A stretch of DNA of 64,000 bases from Natrinema sp. DC36 (lineage in GTDB: Archaea; Halobacteriota; Halobacteria; Halobacteriales; Natrialbaceae). The position numbers and the translations under genes were made by a program. The notes below the pieces were generated by a model, which saw only the letters and a list, made by a program, of their open reading frames with translations, was not told the origin of the DNA and ran no database searches. Positions 34,089 to 42,910 of this stretch are shown here, in pieces. The stretch spans positions 2,542,001 to 2,606,000 of the forward strand of contig NZ_CP084472.1 of the NCBI RefSeq assembly GCF_020405225.1, given 5' to 3'. How positions within the stretch are numbered: the first letter of the stretch is position 1; each line of letters begins with the position of its first letter.

Positions 34089-34520
34089 TCACGGCTCGTC
34101 AGCGCGTCGCTTCCACGCTCGCTCCTGTCGACGCTCGCGGACGTGGCGCTCCCCGTCGGCCAACTCCCGCCGAACCCGCCGCTCGAGCGACCGCGTCTCG
34201 GCCAGCAGGCTCTCCTGAAAGTTCTCGAGGACGTCGTATGACCACCGGTCCTCGTCGACGACGCCGTGGGGAAGGAGGTCAGCCCGAATCGCCGCCGCGA
34301 GGTCGTCGCGGCCGGCCGCCCTGAGCAACTCCTCGGCCCGGGAGAGGTGGTCCATGCCGTGTCCCGTCGCGTGGTGGAACTCGAGCAGACTGCCCTGGGC
34401 GCGCTGGGCCCATTCGAGCCCCAACTCGACCTCGTGGAGGGCCTCGAGTTCCGCCTCGGACAGCGCGGGGGTCGGCTCCGATTCGGCCGCTGATTTCGGG
34501 AACGTATCGTCGGTGGTCAT
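34089..34520 (-). CDS. Conserved haloarchaeal hypothetical protein
   Basis: 143 residues, charged and mostly helical. ALHEVELGLEWAQRAQGSLLEF, HHATGHGMDHLSRAEELLRAAG and a basic end (VRERRQERAWKRRADEP) look like a haloarchaeal family of unknown function. ATG 34520 is used because a longer frame begins in unrelated sequence. The start sits 5 bp from a strong inverted repeat (34525-34557) that would fold in the 5' end of its transcript. Confidence 0.65.
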   Translation of the reverse strand: MTTDDTFPKSAAESEPTPALSEAELEALHEVELGLEWAQRAQGSLLEFHHATGHGMDHLSRAEELLRAAGRDDLAAAIRADLLPHGVVDEDRWSYDVLENFQESLLAETRSLERRVRRELADGERHVRERRQERAWKRRADEP

Positions 34521-34524
34521 ACGA

Positions 34525-34557
34525 CAACATATGCCACGAAGTGGCATACATATGTTG
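34525..34557. promoter_or_regulatory. Inverted repeat at the 5' end of the 34089-34520 gene
   Basis: CAACATATGCCAC (34525-34537) pairs with GTGGCAT at 34541-34547 and ATGTTG at 34552-34557, with an ACAT bulge and a 3-nt GAA loop. 13 bp of stem just upstream of the minus-strand start. It could be an operator or a regulatory RNA hairpin; no repeat partner was noticed elsewhere. Confidence 0.55.
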
Positions 34558-34775
34558 CCGGATCATCGAGGGAATTGCTATCGTCGTCGTCGCCACGCCA
34601 TCGTCGCAATCGTCGCCGCCATACCGTCATCGCCATCATCGCCGCCACACCGTCGTCGCTGTCGATGGACGCAACCGCGGCGCTCGCTATCGACGCCACA
34701 ACGTATCGAAATCGCTACTCGTTGTCGAGTATAATCTGGGTAGTTAAGTACGGCCGCGGTCGTCCCTAGGACAGC

Positions 34776-35753
34776 ATGGTCTACTATGCGGGCGTCGACC
34801 TCGGTGCGACCAACGTCCGGGCCGTCGTCGCCGAGGCCGACGGGACGACGATCGGTGCGAGCCGCCGGTCGACGCCGCGCGGGCCGACGGGAATCGACGT
34901 GACGGAAGGGGTCCTCCGAACGCTTCGCGACGCCTGTGACGAGGCCGAGGTCGATCCCAAACGGATCGCCGCCGCCGGGATCGGCTCGATCGGCCCGTTC
35001 GATCTCGCGGAGGGAACGGTGATCGATCCGGCCAACTTGCCGGACTCGATCGATCGAATTCCGCTGACGGGACCGATCGCGAAGCTGATCGACAGCGAGG
35101 ATGTCTACCTCCACAACGACACCGCCGCGGGCGTCATCGGCGAGCGGTTTTACGCCGCCAGCAACCCGGACGACATGGTCTACATCACCATCTCCTCGGG
35201 GATCGGTGCCGGCGTCTGCTCCGACGGCAGGATCACGAGCGGCTGGGACGGCAACGCCGGCGAGGTCGGCCACTACGTCGTCGACCCCCGCGGTCGGCTG
35301 ACCTGTGGGTGCGGCCACGACGGCCACTGGGAGGCCTACTGCTCCGGCAACGCCATCCCCGACTACGCCCGACTACTCGCCGACGACGACCCGACGATCT
35401 CGACCGATCTCCCGCTCGAGGGGCCGGATTTCACGGCGAAGGACGTCTTCGATCTCGCCGGCGAGGACGAGCTGGCCGATTACGTCATCGAACAGCTCGC
35501 CCACTGGAACGCGATCGGCGTGACCAACGTGGTCCACGCGTTCGCGCCGATCGTCGTCTCCGTCGGCGGTGCGGTCGCGTTGCACAACGAGGAACTCGTC
35601 GTCGACCCGATTCGCGAGCGCGTCTCGGAGATGGTGATGACGAACGTCCCCGAGATCCGCGTCACCGAACTCGGCGACGACGTCGTCGTCGAAGGGGCGC
35701 TCGCCAGCGCCATGACCGAGGGGACCGGCGACCGGCGACGGCTGCGCGGCTGA
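34776..35753 (+). CDS. ROK family sugar kinase or regulator-like protein
   Basis: 325 residues. VDLGATNVRAVVAEADG is the phosphate-binding motif; ISSGIGAGVCSDG and then GHYVVDPRGRLTCGCGHDGHWEAYCSG carry the ROK zinc site (H, C, C, and a C where many have GCLE). No DNA-binding domain is present, so it is the kinase type, probably a glucokinase-like enzyme. The C-terminal VVHAFAPIVVSVGGAVA is the ATP-binding G-G-A segment. Sugar specificity not determined. Confidence 0.9.
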   Translation: MVYYAGVDLGATNVRAVVAEADGTTIGASRRSTPRGPTGIDVTEGVLRTLRDACDEAEVDPKRIAAAGIGSIGPFDLAEGTVIDPANLPDSIDRIPLTGPIAKLIDSEDVYLHNDTAAGVIGERFYAASNPDDMVYITISSGIGAGVCSDGRITSGWDGNAGEVGHYVVDPRGRLTCGCGHDGHWEAYCSGNAIPDYARLLADDDPTISTDLPLEGPDFTAKDVFDLAGEDELADYVIEQLAHWNAIGVTNVVHAFAPIVVSVGGAVALHNEELVVDPIRERVSEMVMTNVPEIRVTELGDDVVVEGALASAMTEGTGDRRRLRG

Positions 35754-35870
35754 GTCGCTCGCCGTTCAGTATCCGCCCGGATCCCAGTCTTCGAGCGACG
35801 TCCAGTCGGGCGAGCGGCGTCGCCGCCTCGAGGGACCATCTCTATATGCCTTCGAGCCTGCGCTGTAATT

Positions 35871-37319
35871 ATGAATCGGAGAGCGTTCCTCCGAGCGACC
35901 GGCGGTGCCGGTCTCGCCCTGTCCCTTTCGAGTCCGGCGGCAGCGACCGGCTCGAGCGGTGGGGCCGTTCAGGGGACGTACGAACCGCTCGGTCGGGTTC
36001 CCGTTACCGGTGCCGCGGAAGCCGTCGTCGGTGACGACGGCGAGACCGCGTACGTCGCGGCGACGACCGGATTCGCGTCCATCGACGTGAGCGATCCCGC
36101 GACACCGACGGTTCTCGCCGAGAAACGCGGCATCGAAATCGATGGGGCGACCCTGACCGAGATCCTCGACGTGGCCGTCGACGGTGATCGATTGGTCGTC
36201 GCGGGCCCGGCAAACCCCGGCTTCGGCGTGATGGGTTTTCGCTGCTATGACGTGAGCGACCCCGAAAACCCCGTCTCGACCGGCGCACACGAAACCGATT
36301 TCTTCATCCACAACTGCTATCTCGAGGACGATCTGCTGTTCGTCGTCGTGAACACACAACGGGAGAGTCCGCTCGTGATTTACGACGTCGGTGGCGACGG
36401 GATCACGCAGCTCGGCTACTGGTCGCTGCTCGAGCGCGAGCCTGGCTGGCGCGACATCGACTGGTCGCCCCGCCAGCTCCACGACGTCTACGTCCAGGAC
36501 GAGACCGCGTATCTCGCCCACTGGAACGCCGGAACCTACCTGGTCGATGTCAGCGATCCGACCGAACCGGCGTACGTTTCTCACGTCGCACAGACGTCCC
36601 TTGAGGAACAACGCGGGATCGCCGACTCCGATGCGGCCACGAAGGGGCTCCCGGGAAACGACCACTACGCCGCGGTCGACGACACCGGCGACCTGCTGGC
36701 GATCGGCCGGGAAGCGTGGTCGACGGGGGGCGAGGACCCCGATCGGCCCGGTGGGATCGATCTCTACGACGTGACCGATCCCGAGGATCCGATACAGCAG
36801 GGATCGATCGACGCGCCGCGGACGGCCGACGAGACCTATCGCGGCGGCACGTGGACGACGTCGCACAACTTCGAGCTTCGCAACGAAACGCTCTACTCGT
36901 CGTGGTATCGAGCCGGCGTGATGATCCACGACGTTACCGATCCCACCGCCCCCGAACGACTTGCCTGGTGGCGCGATCCCGGGACGACGGGATTCTGGAC
37001 GGCCCGCGTCATCGAACCCGGGGAAACGTTCCTCGCGAGCAGCACCGAGGCGATTCCGAACACGTCGCTCGAGGGGGCACTCTACACGTTTCCGATCGGG
37101 GCCGGCGAACAAGCCGACCCGCCGTCGTTGCGAGATCCCGCCACCTGGACGACGGACGGCAACGAGACGAACGATACCGGTACCGGACCCGGACCCGGCG
37201 AGAACGAGAGTGCAGACACCGACGATCCGATCCCCGGCTTCACCGGCCTCGCCGGGGTCATTGGCAGCGGGGTCGCACTCGAGTGGCTGCGCCGACGCTG
37301 CGGAAACGTTCAGGATTAA
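35871..37319 (+). CDS. Tat-exported LVIVD-repeat protein with PGF-CTERM anchor
   Basis: 482 residues. The N-terminus MNRRAFLRATGGAGLALSLS is a twin-arginine signal (NRRAFLRA, then a hydrophobic stretch ending SSPAAA). The middle is a beta-propeller of LVIVD-type repeats (VYVQDETAYLAHWNAGTYLV and AVDVSDPTEPAY-like DVSDPTEPA, DVTDPEDPI, DVTDPTAPE). A linker of NETNDTGTGPGPGENES precedes DPIPGFTGLAGVIGSGVALE, then basic residues: a PGF-CTERM sorting signal. A surface protein is predicted; ligand not known. A TATA-like CTATATGC 26 bp upstream supports the ATG. Confidence 0.88.
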   Translation: MNRRAFLRATGGAGLALSLSSPAAATGSSGGAVQGTYEPLGRVPVTGAAEAVVGDDGETAYVAATTGFASIDVSDPATPTVLAEKRGIEIDGATLTEILDVAVDGDRLVVAGPANPGFGVMGFRCYDVSDPENPVSTGAHETDFFIHNCYLEDDLLFVVVNTQRESPLVIYDVGGDGITQLGYWSLLEREPGWRDIDWSPRQLHDVYVQDETAYLAHWNAGTYLVDVSDPTEPAYVSHVAQTSLEEQRGIADSDAATKGLPGNDHYAAVDDTGDLLAIGREAWSTGGEDPDRPGGIDLYDVTDPEDPIQQGSIDAPRTADETYRGGTWTTSHNFELRNETLYSSWYRAGVMIHDVTDPTAPERLAWWRDPGTTGFWTARVIEPGETFLASSTEAIPNTSLEGALYTFPIGAGEQADPPSLRDPATWTTDGNETNDTGTGPGPGENESADTDDPIPGFTGLAGVIGSGVALEWLRRRCGNVQD

Positions 37320-37379
37320 TTCGCCGGATTTCGGCGGCGCGACCGAACTTATTCACCGTTCGAGTTCCTAGCACGACGC

Positions 37380-37745
37380 ATGAGTGACTCCGAGGACGAG
37401 CCGTCGCTGCGGGAACGCGTCGAGAAGTGGTTGGCCCGCGAGATGCCGATCATCCAGATGCACGGCGGAACCAGCGCGGTGCGCGCGGCCGATCCCGAGA
37501 CCGGCGAGGTCGTCATCGAACTCGGCGGCGGCTGCAAGGGCTGTTCGGTCAGCGACGTGACGACGGGCAACATCGAGGCCGAACTCATCACGTGGCCCGA
37601 GATTAGCGAGGTGACGATCCGGGTGCCCGACGCGCGCGACAGCCTCGGCGGCCCCGACCAGCCCGAATCGATCATGGGCGTCGACCGGACCGAGGGCGGC
37701 CGCGGCGACTGGGGATCGTCGAACCCGGGGAAAGATCACCTTTGA
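37380..37745 (+). CDS. NifU-like Fe-S scaffold domain protein
   Basis: 121 residues. The NifU C-terminal domain with its CxxC pair is clear (VVIELGGGCKGCSVSDVTTG). The N-terminal part WLAREMPIIQMHGGTSAV has the family's long helix and strand. Such proteins carry 4Fe-4S clusters for transfer to apoproteins. 60 bp after the LVIVD gene with a weak TATA (CTTATT) at 37348. Confidence 0.9.
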   Translation: MSDSEDEPSLRERVEKWLAREMPIIQMHGGTSAVRAADPETGEVVIELGGGCKGCSVSDVTTGNIEAELITWPEISEVTIRVPDARDSLGGPDQPESIMGVDRTEGGRGDWGSSNPGKDHL

Positions 37746-37833
37746 GGTTCATCGGGACGAGCCTCGCTCGAGCGGTCGTGGGCGTGTGGCCATCGTTGAC
37801 AGGGACGGCTAGTTTTGGCAAGTCCTATATCCT

Positions 37834-37839
37834 TTTACG
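37834..37839 (+). promoter_or_regulatory. TATA-like box of the homoserine operon
   Basis: CTTTTA after CTATATC at 37829-37835 puts a transcription start near 37863, exactly at the ATG of the 15-codon leader ORF (37864). Confidence 0.45.
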
Positions 37840-37863
37840 CGCCCCGTACGGACATCAGATACT

Positions 37864-37911
37864 ATGACGACGAGTAGACGCCCGCAGGCAGGAGGTGCCG
37901 TCGATGGGTGA
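37864..37911 (+). CDS. 15-codon leader ORF overlapping the ACT-domain gene
   Basis: ATG at 37864 to TGA at 37911 reads MTTSRRPQAGGAVDG. The transcript is predicted to begin at or right before this ATG. The downstream gene's GGAGGTG ribosome-binding site (37891-37897) and its ATG (37904) are inside the little ORF, and its TGA overlaps the gene's start. So translation of the leader would cross the initiation site of the next gene. Regulation by coupling is inferred. It is not rich in threonine or methionine. Confidence 0.45.
   Translation: MTTSRRPQAGGAVDG
37891..37897 (+). promoter_or_regulatory. Shine-Dalgarno site GGAGGTG for the ACT-domain gene
   Basis: A near-perfect match to the 16S rRNA 3' end, 6 nt before ATG 37904 (between lie CCGTCG). 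It decides ATG 37904 over GTG 37895, which overlaps the SD itself. Confidence 0.7.
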
Positions 37912-38470
37912 CGTACCCGAACCCGACGACGACAACCCCGACGCCGAGACCGACGGCGGCGTCCGCGCCTATACCGTCCGGCTCGAACTCGTCGACGAAC
38001 CCGGCGAGTTGCTTCGCGCGCTCGCGCCGATCGCCGACAACGGCGGCAATCTGTTGAGCATCCACCACGAACGCGGCAACATCACGCCTCGCGGGCATAT
38101 TCCCGTCGAGGTCGACATCGAGTGCCCGCCCGACCGGTTCGACGGCATCGTCGAGGCGCTGCGCGACACCGGCGTCAACGTCATCCAGGCCGGCGAAGAG
38201 CACTACGGCGAGGAGATGAACGTCATCCTGATCGGCCACCTCGTGGAAACCGACCTCTCGAACACGCTCTCGCGAATCGAGGACGAGGCCAACGCCGTCG
38301 TGGAAGACCTCTCGCTGGCCGCGCCCGACGGGACCGAAGCCGTCGCGAGCGCTCGAGCGCGACTCGCGGTCAACTCCGGGCGGTCCACGGAGGCGCTCGC
38401 AGCCATCCGCGCGATCGGGACGGACAAGGAGCTAACTGTCGTCGAACCGCTGCTCGGAGGTGAGGCCTGA
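37904..38470 (+). CDS. ACT-domain amino-acid-binding regulatory protein
   Basis: 188 residues. An ACT domain is at residues 20-90: YTVRLELVDEPGELLRALAPIADNGGNLLSIHHERG. The rest has ALRDTGVNVIQAGEEHYGEEM and VILIGHLVETDLS; the pair of domains is typical for proteins next to archaeal homoserine dehydrogenase. It probably senses an aspartate-family amino acid and controls the enzyme. Stop overlaps the next start by 1 base (TGATG). Confidence 0.87.
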   Translation: MGDVPEPDDDNPDAETDGGVRAYTVRLELVDEPGELLRALAPIADNGGNLLSIHHERGNITPRGHIPVEVDIECPPDRFDGIVEALRDTGVNVIQAGEEHYGEEMNVILIGHLVETDLSNTLSRIEDEANAVVEDLSLAAPDGTEAVASARARLAVNSGRSTEALAAIRAIGTDKELTVVEPLLGGEA

Positions 38471-39417
38471 TGGAGCTCGCGATTCTCGGCGCCGGTGACG
38501 TCGGCCGCTCCGTGGCCGATCTCGTGGCCGAATACGGCCACGAGGTCGTCGCGCTCGCCGACTCCACCAGCGCCGCGGTCGATTCGGACGGCATCGCCGT
38601 CCAGGACGCCCTCGAGCGCAAGGTCGGCGGCGAACCCGTCGGCACCGCCGATCCCGAGGCCGTCTTCGACGCGGGCTACGACGTACTGGTCGAAGCGACG
38701 CCGACGACGCTCGGCGACGCCGAGCCCGGTTTCTCGCACGTCACGCGCGCGCTCGAGGCCGACCGTCACGTCGTGCTGGCGAACAAGGGGCCGGTCGCCG
38801 AGCGTTACGAAGAGTTGCGTGCGCTCGAGGCCGAGCACGCGGGCTCGGTTCGGTTCGAGGCGACCGTCGGCGGCGCGATTCCGGTGCTCTCGACGATCGA
38901 CGACTGCACGCCACAGGCCGTCACCGCGGTTCGTGGCGTCCTCAACGGCACCGCGAACTTCATCCTCACCCGGATGGCCGCCGAAGGGCTCGACTACGAG
39001 CACGTTCTCGCCGAGGCTCAGGACCTGGGCGTCGCCGAGGCCGATCCAACCTTCGACGTCGACGGCACCGACGCCGCCCTCAAGTTCGTCATCCTCGCGA
39101 ACGTGCTGGCCGACGGCGGCTTCGCGCTCGAGGACGCAACGGTCGAGGGAATTCAATCGATTCCGGGCAGTGCACTCGACCTCGCAGCCGAGGACGGCCG
39201 CACGATCCGGCTCATCGGGGAGGCCACGCGCGACGGTATCCGCGTCGGTCCGCGACTCGTCCCCGAAAACGGCGCGCTGGCCGTGACCGGCACGCGAAAC
39301 ATCGTCCAGATCGAGACCCGTAATGCGGGATCGCTCCACTCGAGCGGCCGCGGTGCCGGCGGTCCGGAGACGGCCACGGCGGTCCTCTCGGACGTCGGTC
39401 GACTGCCGCCGCTGTAG
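38470..39417 (+). CDS. hom: Homoserine dehydrogenase
   Basis: 315 residues. LAILGAGDVGRSVADLVAEYG is the NAD(P) motif, VVLANKGPVAERYEEL and AVRGVLNGTANFILTRMAAEG are homoserine dehydrogenase signatures, DVDGTDAALKFVILAN completes the catalytic domain. It converts aspartate semialdehyde to homoserine on the way to threonine and methionine. The ACT regulator is the separate upstream gene, coupled by a 1-bp overlap, so the enzyme has no C-terminal ACT itself. Confidence 0.93.
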   Translation: MELAILGAGDVGRSVADLVAEYGHEVVALADSTSAAVDSDGIAVQDALERKVGGEPVGTADPEAVFDAGYDVLVEATPTTLGDAEPGFSHVTRALEADRHVVLANKGPVAERYEELRALEAEHAGSVRFEATVGGAIPVLSTIDDCTPQAVTAVRGVLNGTANFILTRMAAEGLDYEHVLAEAQDLGVAEADPTFDVDGTDAALKFVILANVLADGGFALEDATVEGIQSIPGSALDLAAEDGRTIRLIGEATRDGIRVGPRLVPENGALAVTGTRNIVQIETRNAGSLHSSGRGAGGPETATAVLSDVGRLPPL

Positions 39418-39783
39418 TCGTCGTTCGTTCGCTGCTCTCTTCTGTCATCTCTCGGTATTCGGCCCGGTTCTCGTTCGGAGATTCGGACGCGGAGACCAAG
39501 CGCGGCCGCCGAGAATAACGGGTTAGGGTAACAACTGCAAACGGATCCATCTCGGCAGGGTACCGGAATCGCGCGCCAGGAGTTCGGCGCTCGCTCGAGC
39601 GAGAATCGCCGCTCTCAGGGCCTATCTTCCACCCCGCCCTCCGCTGCCGAACGTGCCGTGGCGTGTGAATGCTAGCCAAACCGCAAGACGGCGGCGGGAT
39701 CGGCTGAATACGCTTTCGAAATGGTTTTAACCGCAACGAGCCAAAGAGACCGATATAAGCGCCTCAGCGCGTGAGCTACAACA
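39418..39783. other. Intergenic region with aEF1A promoter
   Basis: 366 bp without a gene. The last 60 bp hold GATATAAG at 39752-39759, a TATA box about 26 bp before the start, giving a nearly leaderless transcript for aEF1A. The rest is ordinary noncoding sequence. Confidence 0.6.
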
Positions 39784-41049
39784 ATGAGCGACCAACACCA
39801 GAACCTGGCCATCATCGGTCACGTTGACCACGGGAAGAGTACGCTCGTGGGACGACTCCTCTACGAAACGGGGAGCGTACCCGAGCACGTCATCGAACAG
39901 CACCGCGAAGAAGCAGAAGAGAAGGGCAAGGGCGGCTTCGAGTTCGCCTACGTCATGGACAACCTCGCCGAAGAGCGAGAGCGTGGTGTCACCATCGACA
40001 TCGCCCACCAGGAGTTCTCGACCGACGAGTACGACTTCACCATCGTCGACTGTCCTGGCCACCGCGACTTCGTGAAGAACATGATCACGGGCGCATCCCA
40101 GGCGGACAACGCCGTCCTCGTCGTCGCCGCCGACGACGGTGTCGCGCCCCAGACCCAGGAACACGTCTTCCTGGCTCGAACCCTCGGTATCGACGAACTC
40201 ATCGTCGGCATCAACAAGATGGACATCGTCGACTACGAGGAGTCGACGTACGACGACGTCGTCGAGGAAGTCGAGCAACTGCTCAAGCAGGTTCAGTTCA
40301 ACACCGACGACGCCTCGTTCATCCCGATCTCGGCGTTCGAGGGCGACAACATCGCCGAGCGCTCCGACAACACGCCGTGGTACGACGGCGAGATCCTGCT
40401 CGAGGCCCTCAACAGCCTGCCGGAGCCGGAGCCACCGACGGACGCGCCGCTCCGACTCCCGATTCAGGACGTCTACACCATCTCCGGCATCGGTACCGTC
40501 CCCGTCGGACGTATCGAGACCGGTCTCCTGAACACCGGCGACAACGTCTCCTTCCAGCCCAGCGACGTGGGCGGCGAAGTCAAGACGATCGAGATGCACC
40601 ACGAAGAGGTGCCCAAAGCAGAGCCCGGTGACAACGTCGGATTCAACGTCCGCGGCATCGGCAAGGACGACATCCGCCGCGGTGACGTCTGTGGCCCCGC
40701 CGACGACCCGCCGAGCGTCGCCGAGACGTTCCAGGCGCAGATCGTCGTCATGCAGCACCCCAGCGTGATCACGGCCGGCTACACCCCGGTCTTCCACGCT
40801 CACACGGCGCAGGTCGCCTGTACGATCGAGTCCATCGACAAGAAAATGGACCCCGCAAGCGGCGAAGTCGCCGAGGAGAACCCCGACTTCATCCAGTCGG
40901 GTGACGCTGCCGTGGTCACCATCCGACCGCAAAAGCCCCTCAGCATCGAGCCGTCCAGCGAGATCCCCGAACTCGGGAGCTTCGCCATCCGCGACATGGG
41001 TCAGACCATCGCCGCCGGAAAGGTCCTCGAAGTTCACGAGAAGCAATAA
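39784..41049 (+). CDS. tef1: Elongation factor 1-alpha (aEF1A)
   Basis: 421 residues. [20 protein letters not shown] (G1), [12 protein letters not shown] (G3), [10 protein letters not shown] (G4) and the family-specific [20 protein letters not shown]. It carries aminoacyl-tRNA to the ribosome. Length and order are normal for archaeal aEF1A. The stop TAA is directly followed by the start of uS10. Confidence 0.96.
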   Translation: MSDQHQNLAIIGHVDHGKSTLVGRLLYETGSVPEHVIEQHREEAEEKGKGGFEFAYVMDNLAEERERGVTIDIAHQEFSTDEYDFTIVDCPGHRDFVKNMITGASQADNAVLVVAADDGVAPQTQEHVFLARTLGIDELIVGINKMDIVDYEESTYDDVVEEVEQLLKQVQFNTDDASFIPISAFEGDNIAERSDNTPWYDGEILLEALNSLPEPEPPTDAPLRLPIQDVYTISGIGTVPVGRIETGLLNTGDNVSFQPSDVGGEVKTIEMHHEEVPKAEPGDNVGFNVRGIGKDDIRRGDVCGPADDPPSVAETFQAQIVVMQHPSVITAGYTPVFHAHTAQVACTIESIDKKMDPASGEVAEENPDFIQSGDAAVVTIRPQKPLSIEPSSEIPELGSFAIRDMGQTIAAGKVLEVHEKQ

Positions 41050-41358
41050 ATGCAGCAAGCACGCGTTCGACTCGCGGGCACGAGTCCAGACGACCTCGAC
41101 AACATCTGCGACGACGTCCGCGAGATCGCGAACAACACCGGCGTCAACCTGAGCGGTCCGATCCCGCTGCCGACGAAGACCCTCGAGGTGCCGACCCGGA
41201 AGTCGCCCGACGGCGAGGGCACCGCGACGTGGGAGCACTGGGAGATGCGCGTCCACAAGCGCCTGATCGATCTGGACGCCGACGAACGCGCACTCCGCCA
41301 GCTCATGCGCATTCAGGTGCCGAACGACGTCTCGATCGAGATCGTCCTCGAAGACTGA
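41050..41358 (+). CDS. rps10: Ribosomal protein uS10
   Basis: 102 residues with [41 protein letters not shown] and the ending SIEIVLED; a complete uS10. It follows aEF1A without any gap, the usual archaeal arrangement. Confidence 0.96.
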   Translation: MQQARVRLAGTSPDDLDNICDDVREIANNTGVNLSGPIPLPTKTLEVPTRKSPDGEGTATWEHWEMRVHKRLIDLDADERALRQLMRIQVPNDVSIEIVLED

Positions 41359-41540
41359 GGTCGGTTTCGGTTCCGACTTACGGACGAGTTATATACCATT
41401 TTTGTCGCTTTCGAGTAGTCCGCCAGCGATAGCTGCGCGGCCCGAAGCGGCGAGTCTGCTCGAGACCGACTCGCTATTTGTACCCCTCGTCGTCTCGGAA
41501 AGCGGCGGGACTTTTGTCGGTCGCCGTGGCAGTCGCTCGT

Positions 41541-42212
41541 ATGGCGCGGCGCTCGCGGTCACGATCACAGTCGAACACCTACCTGCAGCCCGATTCCGAC
41601 GGGAACGACGGCACGCAGACGGGATCGGGGAGTCCGATCCTCGAGGTGCTCGTCATCTTTGTACTCGTGTTCGTCATTCAGGGCATCACCTACGCCGTGG
41701 GCGTGATGGGTGGGTTGTTCGTCCTCAGGCCGCCGCTTTCGACCGATCCGTGGACGATCGTGACGAGCGTCTACGCCCACGACGGGCTGGGCCACCTCGT
41801 TTCGAACAGCCTCTCGCTGATCGTCTTCGGCTGGCCGGTCGCGCGGGCGACGACGCGGCTCCGCTTTCACGTCTTCGTCGCGATAACGGGCGCGATCGCG
41901 GGCGTGGCCCAGATCGTTCTCACGGGGCTGCTCGCGGCGATGCCCTTCGTTCCCATCGCGCCGACGGCGGGCGTCCTCGGTGCCAGCGGGGCCGTCTTCG
42001 CGCTGCTGGGCTATCTCGTCGCGTCGAATCGGCTCTCGAGCGGGCTGGCCTCGTTCGTCGACGTCCCGCAGTGGGTGTCGATCCTCGTCATCGTCGGGCT
42101 CGCAACCGCGGTTACCCTCGCGACCGCTTCGCCCGGCGTGGCGCTGATCGCTCACTTCGCGGGGTTCCTGGTCGGGGTTGTCGCCGGACGCGCTCGCGTG
42201 CTCGCCGTGTGA
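41541..42212 (+). CDS. Rhomboid family intramembrane serine protease
   Basis: 223 residues, about six membrane helices. HDGLGHLVSNSLSLIVFGWP holds the HxxxN oxyanion motif, VLGASGAVFALLGYL the catalytic GxSG Ser, and ALIAHFAGFLVGVVAG the catalytic His. The first 35 residues are a basic hydrophilic extension. ATG 41541 (MARRSRSRSQ) is chosen. It is a candidate for surface protein processing. Divergent neighbours are unrelated. Confidence 0.92.
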   Translation: MARRSRSRSQSNTYLQPDSDGNDGTQTGSGSPILEVLVIFVLVFVIQGITYAVGVMGGLFVLRPPLSTDPWTIVTSVYAHDGLGHLVSNSLSLIVFGWPVARATTRLRFHVFVAITGAIAGVAQIVLTGLLAAMPFVPIAPTAGVLGASGAVFALLGYLVASNRLSSGLASFVDVPQWVSILVIVGLATAVTLATASPGVALIAHFAGFLVGVVAGRARVLAV

Positions 42213-42474
42213 TCGCGCGGTCGGTCGGACTCTTCGCGGGACTGCGTGCTCGAGCACGAACCGTTTGGCAGGAGCGGAATTACGGGTCTACTGCTGCTGT
42301 CGTCGATTTGTGAGCGGGCTCGAGTCCAGTGCGACGACGGCTGGGACTGAGTGGGGACGCCGCCACAGTGAGCCCGGCTCACGACACTGACAGCCGACCA
42401 CCACCGTGGTGCCGTGTCCCGTTCCGTCCCCGAAACACAAGCCTCAAATAGAAACCGAGGGTATGAACGTGCGA

Positions 42475-42546
42475 GGGCTCGTAGATCAGTGGTAGATCGC
42501 TTCCTTCGCAAGGAAGAGGCCTCGGGTTCAAATCCCGACGAGTCCA
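42475..42546 (+). tRNA. tRNA-Ala (anticodon CGC)
   Basis: 72 nt: acceptor GGGCTCG/CGAGTCC with a G3-U70 wobble (the alanine identity pair), D-arm GATC...GATC, anticodon arm TTCCTTCGCAAGGAA with CGC, T-arm CGGGTTCAAATCCCG. Discriminator A at 42546. CCA is not encoded as such (sequence continues CTATTTT). No intron. It marks the left edge of the accessory region. Confidence 0.95.
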
Positions 42547-42910
42547 CTATTTTGCGCCGCGAGCAAATTCTCGAGCGGCGCAAATTATCGTCGAGGAGGG
42601 ATTTGAAGCCCTGGAAGTCGCAGCGCGAGCGGAGCGAGCGACCGTCTACCTCTGGATTCAAATCCCGACATTTTTGCGAGCACAGCGAGTAAAGGCTCGG
42701 AAGACGAAGTCTTCCGTTGGGTCCACCGTTCTGTGTGATGAGTAGCTCGAGTCAGTTCCAGGCCGCCGAGCGCGGAATCGACGAGACGACGAGCGCGCTG
42801 GTCGCGTGGTGTGCCCGGCTTTCCGAAATTGGATGCTACCCGATAATCGTTTATAACAACTGACTTTTTTGCTGTCAATGTTTAAGACATCTTAGATACT
42901 ATTATATCCA
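42547..42910. other. Region behind tRNA-Ala with partial tRNA-like repeat
   Basis: About 360 bp without a gene. At 42658 TTCAAATCCCGAC, 13 nt identical with the tRNA T-arm region, occurs again in GATTCAAATCCCGACATTTTTGCG, like an attachment-site remnant. Around it are inverted repeats (GAGCAAATTCTCGAGCGGCGCAAATT and complement pieces). The last 80 bp are AT-rich and lead into the lipoprotein gene. Confidence 0.5.

Noticed and set aside
34559-34760. CGTCGTCGCC-type simple repeats resembling a CRISPR or array
   Set aside because: Degenerate trinucleotide-like low complexity without spacers.
39727-41256. 509-residue minus ORF opposite aEF1A
   Set aside because: Valine- and aspartate-rich antisense frame typical of haloarchaeal highly expressed genes.
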